NCBI RefSeq assembly: GCF_027853915.1
Contig: NZ_JAQGLA010000011.1
Span: 1 to 64,000 of the forward strand
DNA length: 64,000 bases
From: Saccharopolyspora oryzae
GTDB lineage: Bacteria; Actinomycetota; Actinomycetes; Mycobacteriales; Pseudonocardiaceae
Direction: 5' to 3'
Below are positions 52,086-60,152 of this stretch, in pieces. The translations under genes and the position numbers were made by a program. The first letter of the stretch is position 1, and the number at the start of each line of letters is the position of its first letter. The notes under the pieces were generated by a model. That model made no database searches and was not told where the DNA came from. It saw only the letters and a program-made list of their open reading frames with translations.

Positions 52086-53438
52086 TCAGCCGAGCGCGTT
52101 GTGGATGGCGGTCATCAGCTCGCCCTCCGGGGTGTCACCGTCCATCGACCAGACCATCGCACCGCCGAGACCCTGCTGCTTCAGGTACTCGACCTTGCGG
52201 GTGATCTCGGTGGCGTCGTCGAACGTCCAGAACGTGGTGCCGTCGAAGAGCCAGGCGAATCCGGCCTTGTCGTCGCGGTGCAGGGTGAACTGGCCGGCCT
52301 TGGCCTTGAGCACCTTGTAGTCCTCGATGCCCGCCTCGTAGGTGGCCGGGGCGGGGCCGGTCGAGTTCTGGAACAGCCCGTTGTTCTCGTTGGTCACGCC
52401 CGTCCAGCCGCGCCCGTAGAACGGCACGCCGAGCACCATCTTGTCGGCGGGCGCCCCGGCATCGCGCCAGGCCTTGACGGTCTGGTCGATGCTCCACTTC
52501 TCCGGCGACGGGTCGCCGTCCGGGCTGAGGATCGCCGACTGGTGGTTGGTCGTCGGGTCGTAGGCGCCGTGCAGGTCGTAGCCCTGGATGGTGCCGAAGG
52601 TCAGCAGGTCGAAGACCTTGGGCACCTCGTAGCCCGCCTCGATCTTGGCCGGGTCGGCGGGCAGGAAGGCGCTGATGTCGTAGTTCTTGCCGAGCTCCTG
52701 GCCGGCGGCGTCGAGCTGCGTGCGCCACTCCTGCAGCAGCGCGGTGTAGTTCTGCTTGTCGGCCGGGTCGACGACGTTGCCGGGGCCGCCTTCGGACGCG
52801 GGCCACTCCCAGTCCAGGTCGACGCCGTCGAAGATCCCGGCGGCCACGCCCTCACCGCCCTGCGGCTCGCCGATCTGCGGCAGGTTGCCGCGGAACCACA
52901 TGTCGATGCAGGACTTCACGTGCGCGGCGCGCGATTCGGGGGTCGCCGCCGCGGCGTGGAAGTTCTTCGACCAGGTCCAGCCGCCGAAGGAGATGTAGAC
53001 CTTGAGGTTCGGGTACTTCTCCTTGAGCTGCTTGAGCTGGTTGAGGTTGCCCGCCAGCGGCTGGTCGTAGGCGTCGGCCTGGCCGTTGACGCTCTGCTCA
53101 GCGGTGAAGCGGCGCTGGTAGTCGGCCCAGGCGTCGCCCTCGCCCGCCTGGTTGACCTGGAAGCACTGGCCGGAGGCGTCGAGGTTGCCGAAGGCGTAGT
53201 TGAGGTGGGTCAGCTGGCCTGCGGCGCCGGAGGTGTCGAGGTTCTTGACGAAGTAGTTGCGGTCGTAGATCGACCACTGGGTGAAGTAGCCGACCTTGCG
53301 GGCGGCGGCCTGCGGTTGGGGGTCGGCGGGGGTGTCGGTGGCACCGGCCGGGGAGGCCAGGACCGGCAGTCCCAGCGCGAGGACCGCGGCGAGCAGCACC
53401 GGGAGCCGGAACGGGAACCGTCGTCTTCGACTGGACAT
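52086..53438 (-). CDS. Secreted chitinase, GH18
   Basis: A 450-aa family 18 glycoside hydrolase that cleaves chitin with retention. A Sec signal peptide with SSRRRR n-region (about 1-33) is followed by a single (beta/alpha)8 domain; no chitin-binding domain is present. The catalytic motif is DGVDLDWEW (204-212) with acid Glu211; YISFGGWTW and the C-terminal GGAMVWSMDGD are also typical. ATG at 53438 with GGAGT upstream. Two DasR-type sites precede it (53474-53511), which suggests induction by N-acetylglucosamine/chitobiose. Confidence 0.95.
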   Translation of the reverse strand: MSSRRRRFPFRLPVLLAAVLALGLPVLASPAGATDTPADPQPQAAARKVGYFTQWSIYDRNYFVKNLDTSGAAGQLTHLNYAFGNLDASGQCFQVNQAGEGDAWADYQRRFTAEQSVNGQADAYDQPLAGNLNQLKQLKEKYPNLKVYISFGGWTWSKNFHAAAATPESRAAHVKSCIDMWFRGNLPQIGEPQGGEGVAAGIFDGVDLDWEWPASEGGPGNVVDPADKQNYTALLQEWRTQLDAAGQELGKNYDISAFLPADPAKIEAGYEVPKVFDLLTFGTIQGYDLHGAYDPTTNHQSAILSPDGDPSPEKWSIDQTVKAWRDAGAPADKMVLGVPFYGRGWTGVTNENNGLFQNSTGPAPATYEAGIEDYKVLKAKAGQFTLHRDDKAGFAWLFDGTTFWTFDDATEITRKVEYLKQQGLGGAMVWSMDGDTPEGELMTAIHNALG

Positions 53439-53473
53439 GGCGACTCCTGCTTCATCGGGGGGATCGCTCCATG

Positions 53474-53511
53474 TGTGGTATAGACCATATTCCGATCAGG
53501 TCTAGACCAGC
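53474..53511. promoter_or_regulatory. Two DasR-like (dre) sites upstream of the chitinase
   Basis: TGTGGTATAGACCATA (53474-53489) and TCAGGTCTAGACCAGC (53496-53511) match the streptomycete dre consensus AGTGGTCTAGACCACT at about 12 and 11 of 16 positions. Their centres are 22 bp apart, two helical turns, so the sites lie on the same face of the DNA. They are 36 nt before the chitinase start. Confidence 0.65.
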
Positions 53512-53597
53512 CATCGCCCGTCCAGCCGAACCCGCTTGCTCCCCGAAAAGCGCCCTTCACCGTTCACACCGCCGCGTGCTGCGCCCAGAAATGCGAA

Positions 53598-53628
53598 AGG
53601 ATCCCGATTTCGGGGAAATCGGGATCCT
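53598..53628 (-). terminator. Terminator hairpin after upp
   Basis: Perfect 14-bp stem AGGATCCCGATTTC / GAAATCGGGATCCT with a 3-nt loop, 25 nt beyond the upp stop. Confidence 0.75.
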
Positions 53629-53653
53629 GCTGCGGTGGAAATGTGGGAACGGG

Positions 53654-54277
53654 TCAGACCGCGCCGTACTCGCGGTCCCCCGCATCGCCGAGGCCCGGGA
53701 CGATGTAGCCCGACTCGTTCAAGCGCTCGTCGACGCTCGCGGTCACGATGCGCACCGGAAGACCGGAGTCCTCCAGCTTCCGGACGCCTTCCGGGGCCGC
53801 CAGGGTGCAGATCGCCGTGACGTCGGTGGCGCCGCGCTCGACCAGGATCCGGATCGTGTGGACCATCGAGCCGCCGGTGGCCAGCATCGGGTCGAGCACC
53901 AGCACCGGACGGCCGGACAGGTCGGCGGGCAGCGACTCCAGGTACGGCGTCGGCTGCAGGGTGGTCTCATCGCGCGCCAGGCCGACGAAGCCCATCTGCG
54001 CCTCCGGGATCAGCCGGTGCGCCTGGTCGGCCATGCCCAGCCCAGCCCGCAGCACCGGCACCAGCAACGGCGGGTTCGCCAGCCGGTAGCCGTCGGTGCG
54101 CGCCACCGGCGTGTGGATCGGCTCCACCGCCACCTCGGCATTCCGCGTCGCCTCGTAGATGAGCATCAGGGTGAGCTCTTGCAACGCGGCGCGGAACGCG
54201 GCGCTGTTGGTGCGCGCGTCACGCATGGTGGACAGCCTTGCCTTCGCCAGGGGGTGGTCCACGACCCGAACATCCAT
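53654..54277 (-). CDS. upp: Uracil phosphoribosyltransferase
   Basis: A 207-aa enzyme converting uracil plus PRPP to UMP in pyrimidine salvage. Type I PRTase marks: DPMLATGGS (129-137) binding [15 protein letters not shown] and C-terminal [15 protein letters not shown], the uracil-binding motif. ATG at 54277 (a TTG at 54286 is possible); no ribosome site is seen, but TACTGT upstream suggests a leaderless transcript. Its place after pmmB follows the mycobacterial order deoD-pmmB-upp, with other genes inserted. Confidence 0.96.
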   Translation of the reverse strand: MDVRVVDHPLAKARLSTMRDARTNSAAFRAALQELTLMLIYEATRNAEVAVEPIHTPVARTDGYRLANPPLLVPVLRAGLGMADQAHRLIPEAQMGFVGLARDETTLQPTPYLESLPADLSGRPVLVLDPMLATGGSMVHTIRILVERGATDVTAICTLAAPEGVRKLEDSGLPVRIVTASVDERLNESGYIVPGLGDAGDREYGAV

Positions 54278-54408
54278 GACCGACAACAGTAACGGCCACC
54301 CACCGCATCCACGTCGCAGCTGCTCGACAACGTGTCGCCGATCGCAACCACCCGCTGCGCAAAGTCAAGCACCGATCACCAGGCGCCACACCTCCGCCGT
54401 CCCGAGGT

Positions 54409-54432
54409 CCGCAGTTTCAATTGAAACTGCGG
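54409..54432. repeat. Type-A palindrome, copy 3
   Basis: CCGCAGTTTCAA joined to TTGAAACTGCGG: a perfect 24-nt palindrome, the same as copy 5 at 61625. Confidence 0.85.
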
Positions 54433-54452
54433 ACCCCACCCACGGCGGATCA

Positions 54453-54470
54453 CAGTTTCAATTGAAACTG
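54453..54470. repeat. Type-A palindrome, copy 4
   Basis: CAGTTTCAA joined to TTGAAACTG: perfect 18-nt palindrome. Confidence 0.8.
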
Positions 54471-54554
54471 CAGACCCACCCGGACACGGCACCGGCGTGT
54501 CAGACACCGACACACCGGGCTTGTGGACAGGTCGTCCGGGTTGTGGAGAACTTC

Positions 54555-54600
54555 CGCAATTTCCATGGAAATCGGAGGTCTGATTTCCATTGAAATTGCG
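54555..54600. repeat. Type-B 46-nt palindrome, copy 2
   Basis: 22-nt arms around a 2-nt centre with two imperfect pairs, closely similar to 8558-8603. It ends 10 nt from the stop of the minus-strand TetR gene, so it could serve as its terminator. Confidence 0.8.
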
Positions 54601-54610
54601 TTGATCTTGG

Positions 54611-55306
54611 TCAGCGGGGGGTGGTGGCGAGGCCCCGGACCAGGAGGTCGAGGCCGAATTCGAAGCGGTCTTCGTCGGTGCCGTCCATCAGGACCGGGAG
54701 GAGGGCCGTGATCGTCGGGAAGCGCTCCGGCGGGAGCTGGGCGAAGTACTGGCCGACCTGGGCGAAGCGCTCGTCGCGTTCGGCGTCGGTGAGGCCGAAG
54801 TCCGCGGTGCGCTCCATCGCCACCGCCGTGCCGTAGAGGGCGAGGATGTCCACGGCGAAGGCCACCGTGCGGTCCGGCATCCCGGCCGAGCGCAGGACCG
54901 CCATCATCGTTTCGCTGACGACCAGCGCGTTCGGACCGGTCGGCGCTGGCGTGCGCATGACGACCTGGGCGATGCCGGGGTGGGCGCTGAGCACCGCGAC
55001 CTGCTGGCGGATCAGCTCCTTGATCTGCTCCTGCCACTTCTCCGGGTCGGGTTCCGGCAACGCGATCTCGCCGATGACCAGGTCGAGCATCAGCTCGTGC
55101 AGCTCGTCCTTGTTGCGGACGTAGGCGTACAGAGAGGCCGCGCCGGTGCCGAGCCGCTGCGCGACCTTGCGCATGCTGACCGCGTCGAGCCCTTCGGTGT
55201 CGAGCAGGTCGAGCGCGGTGCGCACGATCAGCTCCAGGCTCAACGGCTGCTTCACCGGCCGCTCGCGCACAACGCGCTGCCGCCAGGGCGGGACGGGCAC
55301 GGACAT
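54611..55306 (-). CDS. TetR-family regulator of the divergent monooxygenase
   Basis: A 231-aa TetR protein of the TetR_C type: N-terminal helix-turn-helix (about 20-75; VRTALDLLDTEGLDAVSMRKVAQRLGTGAASLYAYVRNKDEL) and a long C-terminal effector domain (about 90-225). ATG at 55306. It is divergent from a flavin monooxygenase across 112 bases containing four tandem dyads, so it very probably represses that gene and itself; a substrate of the monooxygenase is the likely inducer. Confidence 0.9.
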   Translation of the reverse strand: MSVPVPPWRQRVVRERPVKQPLSLELIVRTALDLLDTEGLDAVSMRKVAQRLGTGAASLYAYVRNKDELHELMLDLVIGEIALPEPDPEKWQEQIKELIRQQVAVLSAHPGIAQVVMRTPAPTGPNALVVSETMMAVLRSAGMPDRTVAFAVDILALYGTAVAMERTADFGLTDAERDERFAQVGQYFAQLPPERFPTITALLPVLMDGTDEDRFEFGLDLLVRGLATTPR

Positions 55307-55334
55307 CGGTCTCCACTTCTCCGGTCGCTGCTAC

Positions 55335-55400
55335 GAACACCGTACTTGACGCGAACACCGTTCGAGCGTAGAACAGCGTTCGTCACACGAACACTGTTCG
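55335..55400 (+). promoter_or_regulatory. Four operators at 18-bp spacing over a promoter
   Basis: GAACACCGTAC (half-degenerate), GAACACCGTTC, GAACAGCGTTC and GAACACTGTTC are centred at 55340, 55358, 55376 and 55394, exactly 18 bp apart. They span a good promoter: TTGACG (55346-55351), 17 nt, TAGAAC (55369-55374), facing the monooxygenase. Confidence 0.75.
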
Positions 55401-55418
55401 CGAAGAGGGGTCACCGAG

Positions 55419-56981
55419 ATGTCCGAACGCACTCCCGTCCTGATCGTCGGCGCCGGCTTGGCCGGTCTGTCGACCGCCGTCTTCCTCGGCCTGCACGGCA
55501 CTCCGTCGCTGGTGGTCGAGCGCCACCCGACGACCTCCACCCAGCCGAAAGCACGAGGCCAGCAGCACCACGTGATGGAGGCGTTGAACTACGCGGGCCT
55601 GGCCGATGCCATGGTCGGAGCATCGCCGCGGGACACGGGGTTCCAACTGCGAATAGCGGAAAGCGCGAGCGGCCCGGTGTTCCGCGAGATCTTGCACGAC
55701 ACGTTCATCCCGCTCGACGAGCTGACGCCCTGCCGCTCAGCGGATGCCAGCCAGGCCAGCGCGGAGCGCATCCTCGCCGAGCGCGCCCGCGAACTGGGCG
55801 CCGAGATCCGCTTCTCCACCGCGCTGGAGTCGTTCGAGCAGGACGAATCCGGGGTGCGCGCAGTGCTCTCCGACGCCGGCGGAACCCACGCGGTGCACGC
55901 GGACTACCTCGTCGCCGCCGATGGCCACCGCAGCCCGATCCGCGAGCGGCTCGGCATCGGCACGCATGGCCGCGGCGCCCTGTGGCACTCGGTCCTCTGG
56001 CTGATCCGCGCCGACCTGGCGCCCGTCGTGGGTGACCGCCAGGTCCTGTACAACCTGCAGAACCCGCAGCTGTCCGGAGGCATGGGCTTCCTGGTCAGCA
56101 CCGACCGGCCGGACGAGTTCGTGGCCGGGGTCGGCTACGACCCGCAGCGCGAAGACCTGGCCGATTTCCCGGAAGAGCGCGCGCTGGACCAGATCCGGAT
56201 GGTCATCGGCAAGCCCGACGTGGAGCTGGAGATCCTCAACGCCGACACCACGACCGCCGGCATGCACGTCGCGGACCGGTTCTCCAGCGGCCGGGTGCAC
56301 TTGGTCGGCGATGCCGCCCACACCATGCCGCCGCAGGGCGGGATGGGCGGCAACACTGCGGTGATGGACGGCTTCTACCTGGCGTGGAAGCTCGCCGCCG
56401 TGCTCCGCGGCGAAGCCGGTCCGGGCCTGCTGGACAGCCACGACGTCGAACGGCGCCCGGTGGGCGAGCTGATCGCGAAGAACCAGTACATGAACGCCAT
56501 CGTGCGCAGCATGCCGCACCTGATGCGGCCGGACGACACCCCGCCGATCGAGGACGCCGCCGTGCTGATGTTCGGCTACCGCCACAACAGCGCGGTCGTC
56601 GCGGAACCCGGCGACGAGGGCGAACTCCTGGAGGAGCCGCGCAATCCGACCGGCCGACCGGGCTCGCGAGCTCCGCACGTCCGACTGTCCACACCGGACG
56701 GAGAGCGGTCCACGATCGACCTGTTCGGCCGGGAGTTCGTCCTGCTGACCGAATCCGAGACCTGGGCCGAGTCGGCCGAGAAGCTGGCCGAGGACCTCGG
56801 AATCCGCCTGCGCGCGCAACTGCTCGGCGGCGAGGTGACCGGCGACTGGACCGGCAAGTACGGCGTCACCGCCGACGGAGCCGTCCTGGTCCGCCCGGAC
56901 CGCTTCATCGCCTGGCGCGCCAAGGGCGCCGGCTCGGCCGCCGATCTGGAGAACGCCCTCCGCGCGGTCCTCGACCGCTGA
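55419..56981 (+). CDS. FAD-dependent aromatic monooxygenase (PgaE/TetX-like)
   Basis: A 520-aa group A flavoprotein hydroxylase: FAD motif GAGLAG (11-16), NAD(P)/FAD DG motif VAADGHRSPIRERLG (about 168-182), GDAAHTMPPQGGMGGNTAVMD and a C-terminal thioredoxin-like domain (about 400-520). The family hydroxylates aromatic polyketides, phenols or antibiotics such as rifampicin and tetracycline. ATG at 55419 with GAGGGG upstream. Substrate unknown. Controlled by the divergent TetR protein via the operator array. Confidence 0.9.
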   Translation: MSERTPVLIVGAGLAGLSTAVFLGLHGTPSLVVERHPTTSTQPKARGQQHHVMEALNYAGLADAMVGASPRDTGFQLRIAESASGPVFREILHDTFIPLDELTPCRSADASQASAERILAERARELGAEIRFSTALESFEQDESGVRAVLSDAGGTHAVHADYLVAADGHRSPIRERLGIGTHGRGALWHSVLWLIRADLAPVVGDRQVLYNLQNPQLSGGMGFLVSTDRPDEFVAGVGYDPQREDLADFPEERALDQIRMVIGKPDVELEILNADTTTAGMHVADRFSSGRVHLVGDAAHTMPPQGGMGGNTAVMDGFYLAWKLAAVLRGEAGPGLLDSHDVERRPVGELIAKNQYMNAIVRSMPHLMRPDDTPPIEDAAVLMFGYRHNSAVVAEPGDEGELLEEPRNPTGRPGSRAPHVRLSTPDGERSTIDLFGREFVLLTESETWAESAEKLAEDLGIRLRAQLLGGEVTGDWTGKYGVTADGAVLVRPDRFIAWRAKGAGSAADLENALRAVLDR

Positions 56982-56986
56982 GAACA

Positions 56987-57018
56987 GGGTGCGCGGTTCC
57001 AGCTGGAACCGCGCACCC
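56987..57018. repeat. 32-nt perfect palindrome between convergent genes
   Basis: A fully self-complementary 32-nt sequence with the core GCGGTTCCAG/CTGGAACCGC. It is a transition variant (A to G, T to C, symmetrical) of the type-A core GCAGTTTCAA/TTGAAACTGC. It begins five bases after the monooxygenase stop and also serves the convergent LLM gene. Confidence 0.8.
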
Positions 57019-57024
57019 GCACCA

Positions 57025-57966
57025 TCAGCTCGCGGCCAGTTCGCCGAGCAGCTTCCAGGTCCGGCGCTCGTCCTCGGCCGAACCGATCGAGGTCTGGACG
57101 TAGATGAGCTCGGTCGCGCCCGCCTCGAAGTACTCGGCGACCTGCTTCGCGATCATCTCCTCGTCCCCGATCGCGACGAGGTCGACGGGGTTGTCGATCC
57201 CTTCGCGATCCAGCGCCGCGCGGTAGGACGGGATGTTCCCGTAGGGAGCGATGAGTTCCTCGGCGCGAGCTCGGGCACCTGCGACGTCGGCGGTCACCAC
57301 GCCGGGGACGATCACGGCGATCCTGGGGTCCGGCCGCCCGGCGGCTTCGGCGTAGCGGCGCAGGGTCGGGACGGTGTACTCGGCCAGCGTCCGCGGCCCA
57401 GACAGGATCGGCAGCGCACCGTCGGCGAGTTCGGCGGCCGCGCGCAGGGTCAGATCACCGGCCGCCGCCACCAGCACCGGCACCCGCGGCCGGGCTCCGA
57501 GCACGCTCGCGGGCATCGCCGTTCTGGCGACCAGCGTGTCCCCGACCAGGTCCACCGACCCCGATTCGAACAGGTCGCGCAGCGCCGCCAGGAATTCGCG
57601 GAGGTGCCGGACCCTCGGGTGCGGGATAATCCCGTAGGCGTGCTCGACGAACGACTTGATCGACATCCCGACGCCGAGGGTGAAGCGGCCGTGGCCGGCG
57701 GCCTGCGCCGTTTGGGCCTGCATCGAGAGGGCTATCGGATGCCGCGGGTAGATCGGCACCACCGCGGTGCCGACGTCGATGCCGGGGACCTCCCTCGCGG
57801 CGAGGGCGGCCACCGTGGTCGCGTCGAAGTCGAACCGCTGGGTGAACCAGGCTGCGTGCAGCCCGGCGTCGGCGAGCTCTTCCACCTGGCCGATCAGGGC
57901 GTCCACGGAGTTCGCTTCGCTGGAGACCCCGGTGGTCTCGCTGTGCAGTGCAACGCCGATGCGCAT
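57025..57966 (-). CDS. LLM-class (F420-dependent-type) oxidoreductase
   Basis: A 313-aa luciferase-like monooxygenase TIM barrel: RIGVALHSE start, LIGQVEELADAGLHAAWFTQRFDFDATTV, RHPIALSMQAQTAQAAGHGRFTLGVGMS (deazaflavin/flavin region) and a C-terminal IGDEEMIAKQVAEYFEAGATELIYVQTS. In actinomycetes these mostly use coenzyme F420. Substrate unknown. ATG at 57966. Divergent from a TetR gene with two dyads between them. Confidence 0.88.
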   Translation of the reverse strand: MRIGVALHSETTGVSSEANSVDALIGQVEELADAGLHAAWFTQRFDFDATTVAALAAREVPGIDVGTAVVPIYPRHPIALSMQAQTAQAAGHGRFTLGVGMSIKSFVEHAYGIIPHPRVRHLREFLAALRDLFESGSVDLVGDTLVARTAMPASVLGARPRVPVLVAAAGDLTLRAAAELADGALPILSGPRTLAEYTVPTLRRYAEAAGRPDPRIAVIVPGVVTADVAGARARAEELIAPYGNIPSYRAALDREGIDNPVDLVAIGDEEMIAKQVAEYFEAGATELIYVQTSIGSAEDERRTWKLLGELAAS

Positions 57967-57998
57967 GAAGTGCTCCCATCATTCGCGGAGCACAAAGC

Positions 57999-58027
57999 TT
58001 AACCGAGTTAAAAAATTTACCAAGTAA
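57999..58027. promoter_or_regulatory. Two TetR-type dyads between LLM and TetR genes
   Basis: TTAACCGAGTTAA (57999-58011) and TTACCAAGTAA (58017-58027), centres 17 bp apart, in an AT-rich stretch. Downstream TAGCCT (58037-58042) is a likely -10 of the leaderless TetR transcript. Confidence 0.55.
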
Positions 58028-58050
58028 TCATCCGTGCTAGCCTCGGTGAC

Positions 58051-58725
58051 GTGGCAGAACGAGTCGGTCTCCGGGAGCGGAAGAAGCAGCGAACCCGGGC
58101 CGCGATCGCGGACGCGGCGATCGCGATGTTCCTCGAATCCGGCTTCGACGAGGTCTCCTGCGCTGACGTCGCCGCGCGGGCCGAGGTGTCGAAACCGACC
58201 CTGTTCAAGTACTTCCCGGCGAAGGAAGACCTGGTGCTGCACCGCATCGCCGACCACGAGGGCGAAGCGGCGGCGGCGGTCCGGGAACGGGCCGCGGGCG
58301 AAGATCCGCTCGCCGCGCTGCGGCGGCACCACCTGGCAGCGCTCGCCGCGCGCGATCCGATCACCGGCCTGAACGACAGTCCGGAAGTCCGGGGCCTGCA
58401 CCAGTTGATCGAGAGCACGCCCGCCCTGTCTGCCCGCATGCTCGGTTTCGCCGAACGCCGCGCCGAAGCGCTGGCGGACGCGCTGGTCGAAGCAGGTGCG
58501 CCGGCGGGAATCGCGACTCGCATCGCGGCGCACCAAGTGGTGACGGCACAGCGCGTGCTCGCGGAGGAGAACGTCCGCCAGCTCTCGAGCGGCCGCTCCC
58601 CCGACGAGCTCTACCCCGAGGCCGTCGCCGCCGCCGAGTGCGCCTTCGACATGCTGCGCACCGGCCTCGACGGGATCTGCGGCGACCTCCGGGCGGAAGG
58701 TGCAGGGCGCCTTCCGCCGAAATGA
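58051..58725 (+). CDS. TetR-family transcriptional regulator
   Basis: A 224-aa TetR regulator: RERKKQRTRAAIADAAIAMFLESGFDEVSCADVAARAEVSKPTLFKYFPAKEDLVLHRIADHE (about 8-70) is the DNA-binding domain, followed by a helical domain. GTG at 58051 close behind a -10-like TAGCCT, suggesting a leaderless transcript. It probably represses the divergent LLM oxidoreductase through the dyads at 57999-58027. Convergent with the alcohol dehydrogenase. Confidence 0.9.
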   Translation: MAERVGLRERKKQRTRAAIADAAIAMFLESGFDEVSCADVAARAEVSKPTLFKYFPAKEDLVLHRIADHEGEAAAAVRERAAGEDPLAALRRHHLAALAARDPITGLNDSPEVRGLHQLIESTPALSARMLGFAERRAEALADALVEAGAPAGIATRIAAHQVVTAQRVLAEENVRQLSSGRSPDELYPEAVAAAECAFDMLRTGLDGICGDLRAEGAGRLPPK

Positions 58726-58751
58726 TCAGCGCCCTGCACCTGAGCAGGTCG

Positions 58752-59885
58752 TCACGGGTGGAGGACGACCTTGGTGTAGCCCTCGATCCGCTGGTCGAAC
58801 TTGCGGTAGGCGTCCGGGGCGTCGGAGAGGGACAGCTCGTGGGAGACCACGAAGCTCGGCTTGGCCCTACCCGCGATGATCATGTCGCGCAGCTGCCGGT
58901 TGTAGCGCTTGACGTTGCACTGACCGGTGCCGATGACCTGGCCCTTCTCGAACATCCGGCCGACCGAGACCAGCAGCATGCCCTTCTTCGCCTCGTCCGT
59001 CGGACCGCCGGGGTCGGAGGGCACGTACAGGCCCGGCACGCCCAGCCGCCCGGTCGGGCGGACCGTGTCGATCAGCGAGTTCAGCACCACGGCCGGTTCT
59101 TCCTTCTCGCCGGAGCCGACCTGCGCCTGGTAGCCGACCGCGTCGACACCCTTGTCCGTGCCCTCCCCGTCGGTCTGATCCTTGATCATCTGGACCGGGT
59201 CGCCCTTCGAGAAGTCGATCGGGATGGCGCCCATCTCCTCGGCCTTGGCCAGCCGCTCCGGAACGCGGTCGACGCTGAACACCCGCGCGGCCCCGCGCAG
59301 CAGCGCCGAGTAGGCGGCCATCAGCCCGACCGGCCCGGCCCCGTACACCACGACGCTCTCGCCCGGCGCGACCTGCGCGAGCTCGCAGCCGTGGTAGCCG
59401 GTGGGGAAGATGTCGGCGAGCAGCACGAAGTCGGCCTCGTGGCTGCCGTCGGCGGGCAGCTTCAAGCAGTTGAAGTCGGCGAAGGGAACCCGCAGGTACT
59501 CGGCCTGCCCACCGGTGTAGGGACCCATCGCGACGTAGCCGTAGGCCCCGCCGGCGAAACCGGGGTTCACGGTCAGGCAGAACCCGGTGTTGCCGGCCAT
59601 GCAGTTCTTGCAGAACCCGCAGGCGACGTTGAACGGCATCACCACGCGGTCACCGCGGTTCAGGCTCGTCACCCCGGAGCCGAGCTCCTCGATGATGCCC
59701 ATGTTCTCGTGCCCGAACACGATGCCCGGCTCGGCGGCCGTGCGGCCCTCGTACATGTGCAGGTCGGAGCCGCAGATGGCGGTCGAGGTGACCCGCACGA
59801 TCACGTCGTTGGGGTGCTGGATCGATGGCCGGTCCACTTCGTCGACGGCCACCGAGAACGGCTCCTGGTACACGACTGCCTTCAT
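58752..59885 (-). CDS. Zinc-dependent alcohol / glutathione-independent formaldehyde dehydrogenase
   Basis: A 377-aa medium-chain dehydrogenase. Catalytic zinc ligands are Cys38 (AICGSD), His59 and Glu60 (FGHEN); structural zinc is bound by Cys89, 92, 95 and 103. NAD-binding GAGPVGLMA is at about 183-191. The long insert after the Rossmann fold (VGYQAQVGSGEKEEPAVVLNSLIDTVRPTG) matches the glutathione-independent formaldehyde dehydrogenase group, which can dismutate aldehydes. ATG at 59885; GGAGGT upstream. Stands alone. Confidence 0.9.
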   Translation of the reverse strand: MKAVVYQEPFSVAVDEVDRPSIQHPNDVIVRVTSTAICGSDLHMYEGRTAAEPGIVFGHENMGIIEELGSGVTSLNRGDRVVMPFNVACGFCKNCMAGNTGFCLTVNPGFAGGAYGYVAMGPYTGGQAEYLRVPFADFNCLKLPADGSHEADFVLLADIFPTGYHGCELAQVAPGESVVVYGAGPVGLMAAYSALLRGAARVFSVDRVPERLAKAEEMGAIPIDFSKGDPVQMIKDQTDGEGTDKGVDAVGYQAQVGSGEKEEPAVVLNSLIDTVRPTGRLGVPGLYVPSDPGGPTDEAKKGMLLVSVGRMFEKGQVIGTGQCNVKRYNRQLRDMIIAGRAKPSFVVSHELSLSDAPDAYRKFDQRIEGYTKVVLHP

Positions 59886-60152
59886 GGCAGACCACCTCCG
59901 GGTGAAGACGCGCGTTTCCCCCTGTCCGTGCCGCCTCGGGACTACCCCGTACCGGGCCAAACAAGACACGGATGGCGGTCACCCGAACGAGGGCACTCGA
60001 AAATCGGCCACCCGGCGGCGTCGACCAGATCCACACCGCGCGAGGAATCGACGCACAGCTGCCGCTCGGCCATTCGGGGGCCAACGCTGGTGTTTCGCCG
60101 CAGCGGACGGTCAGGATGGGGGTCCGCCGCCGACGGACTGAAGGGAGTCGTT

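Larger units (their letters stand above)
54278..54610. other. Spacer with a second three-palindrome set
   Basis: 333 bases between upp and the TetR stop, both on the minus strand. It contains two type-A and one type-B palindrome in the same order as at 8374-8603. No gene. Confidence 0.6.
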
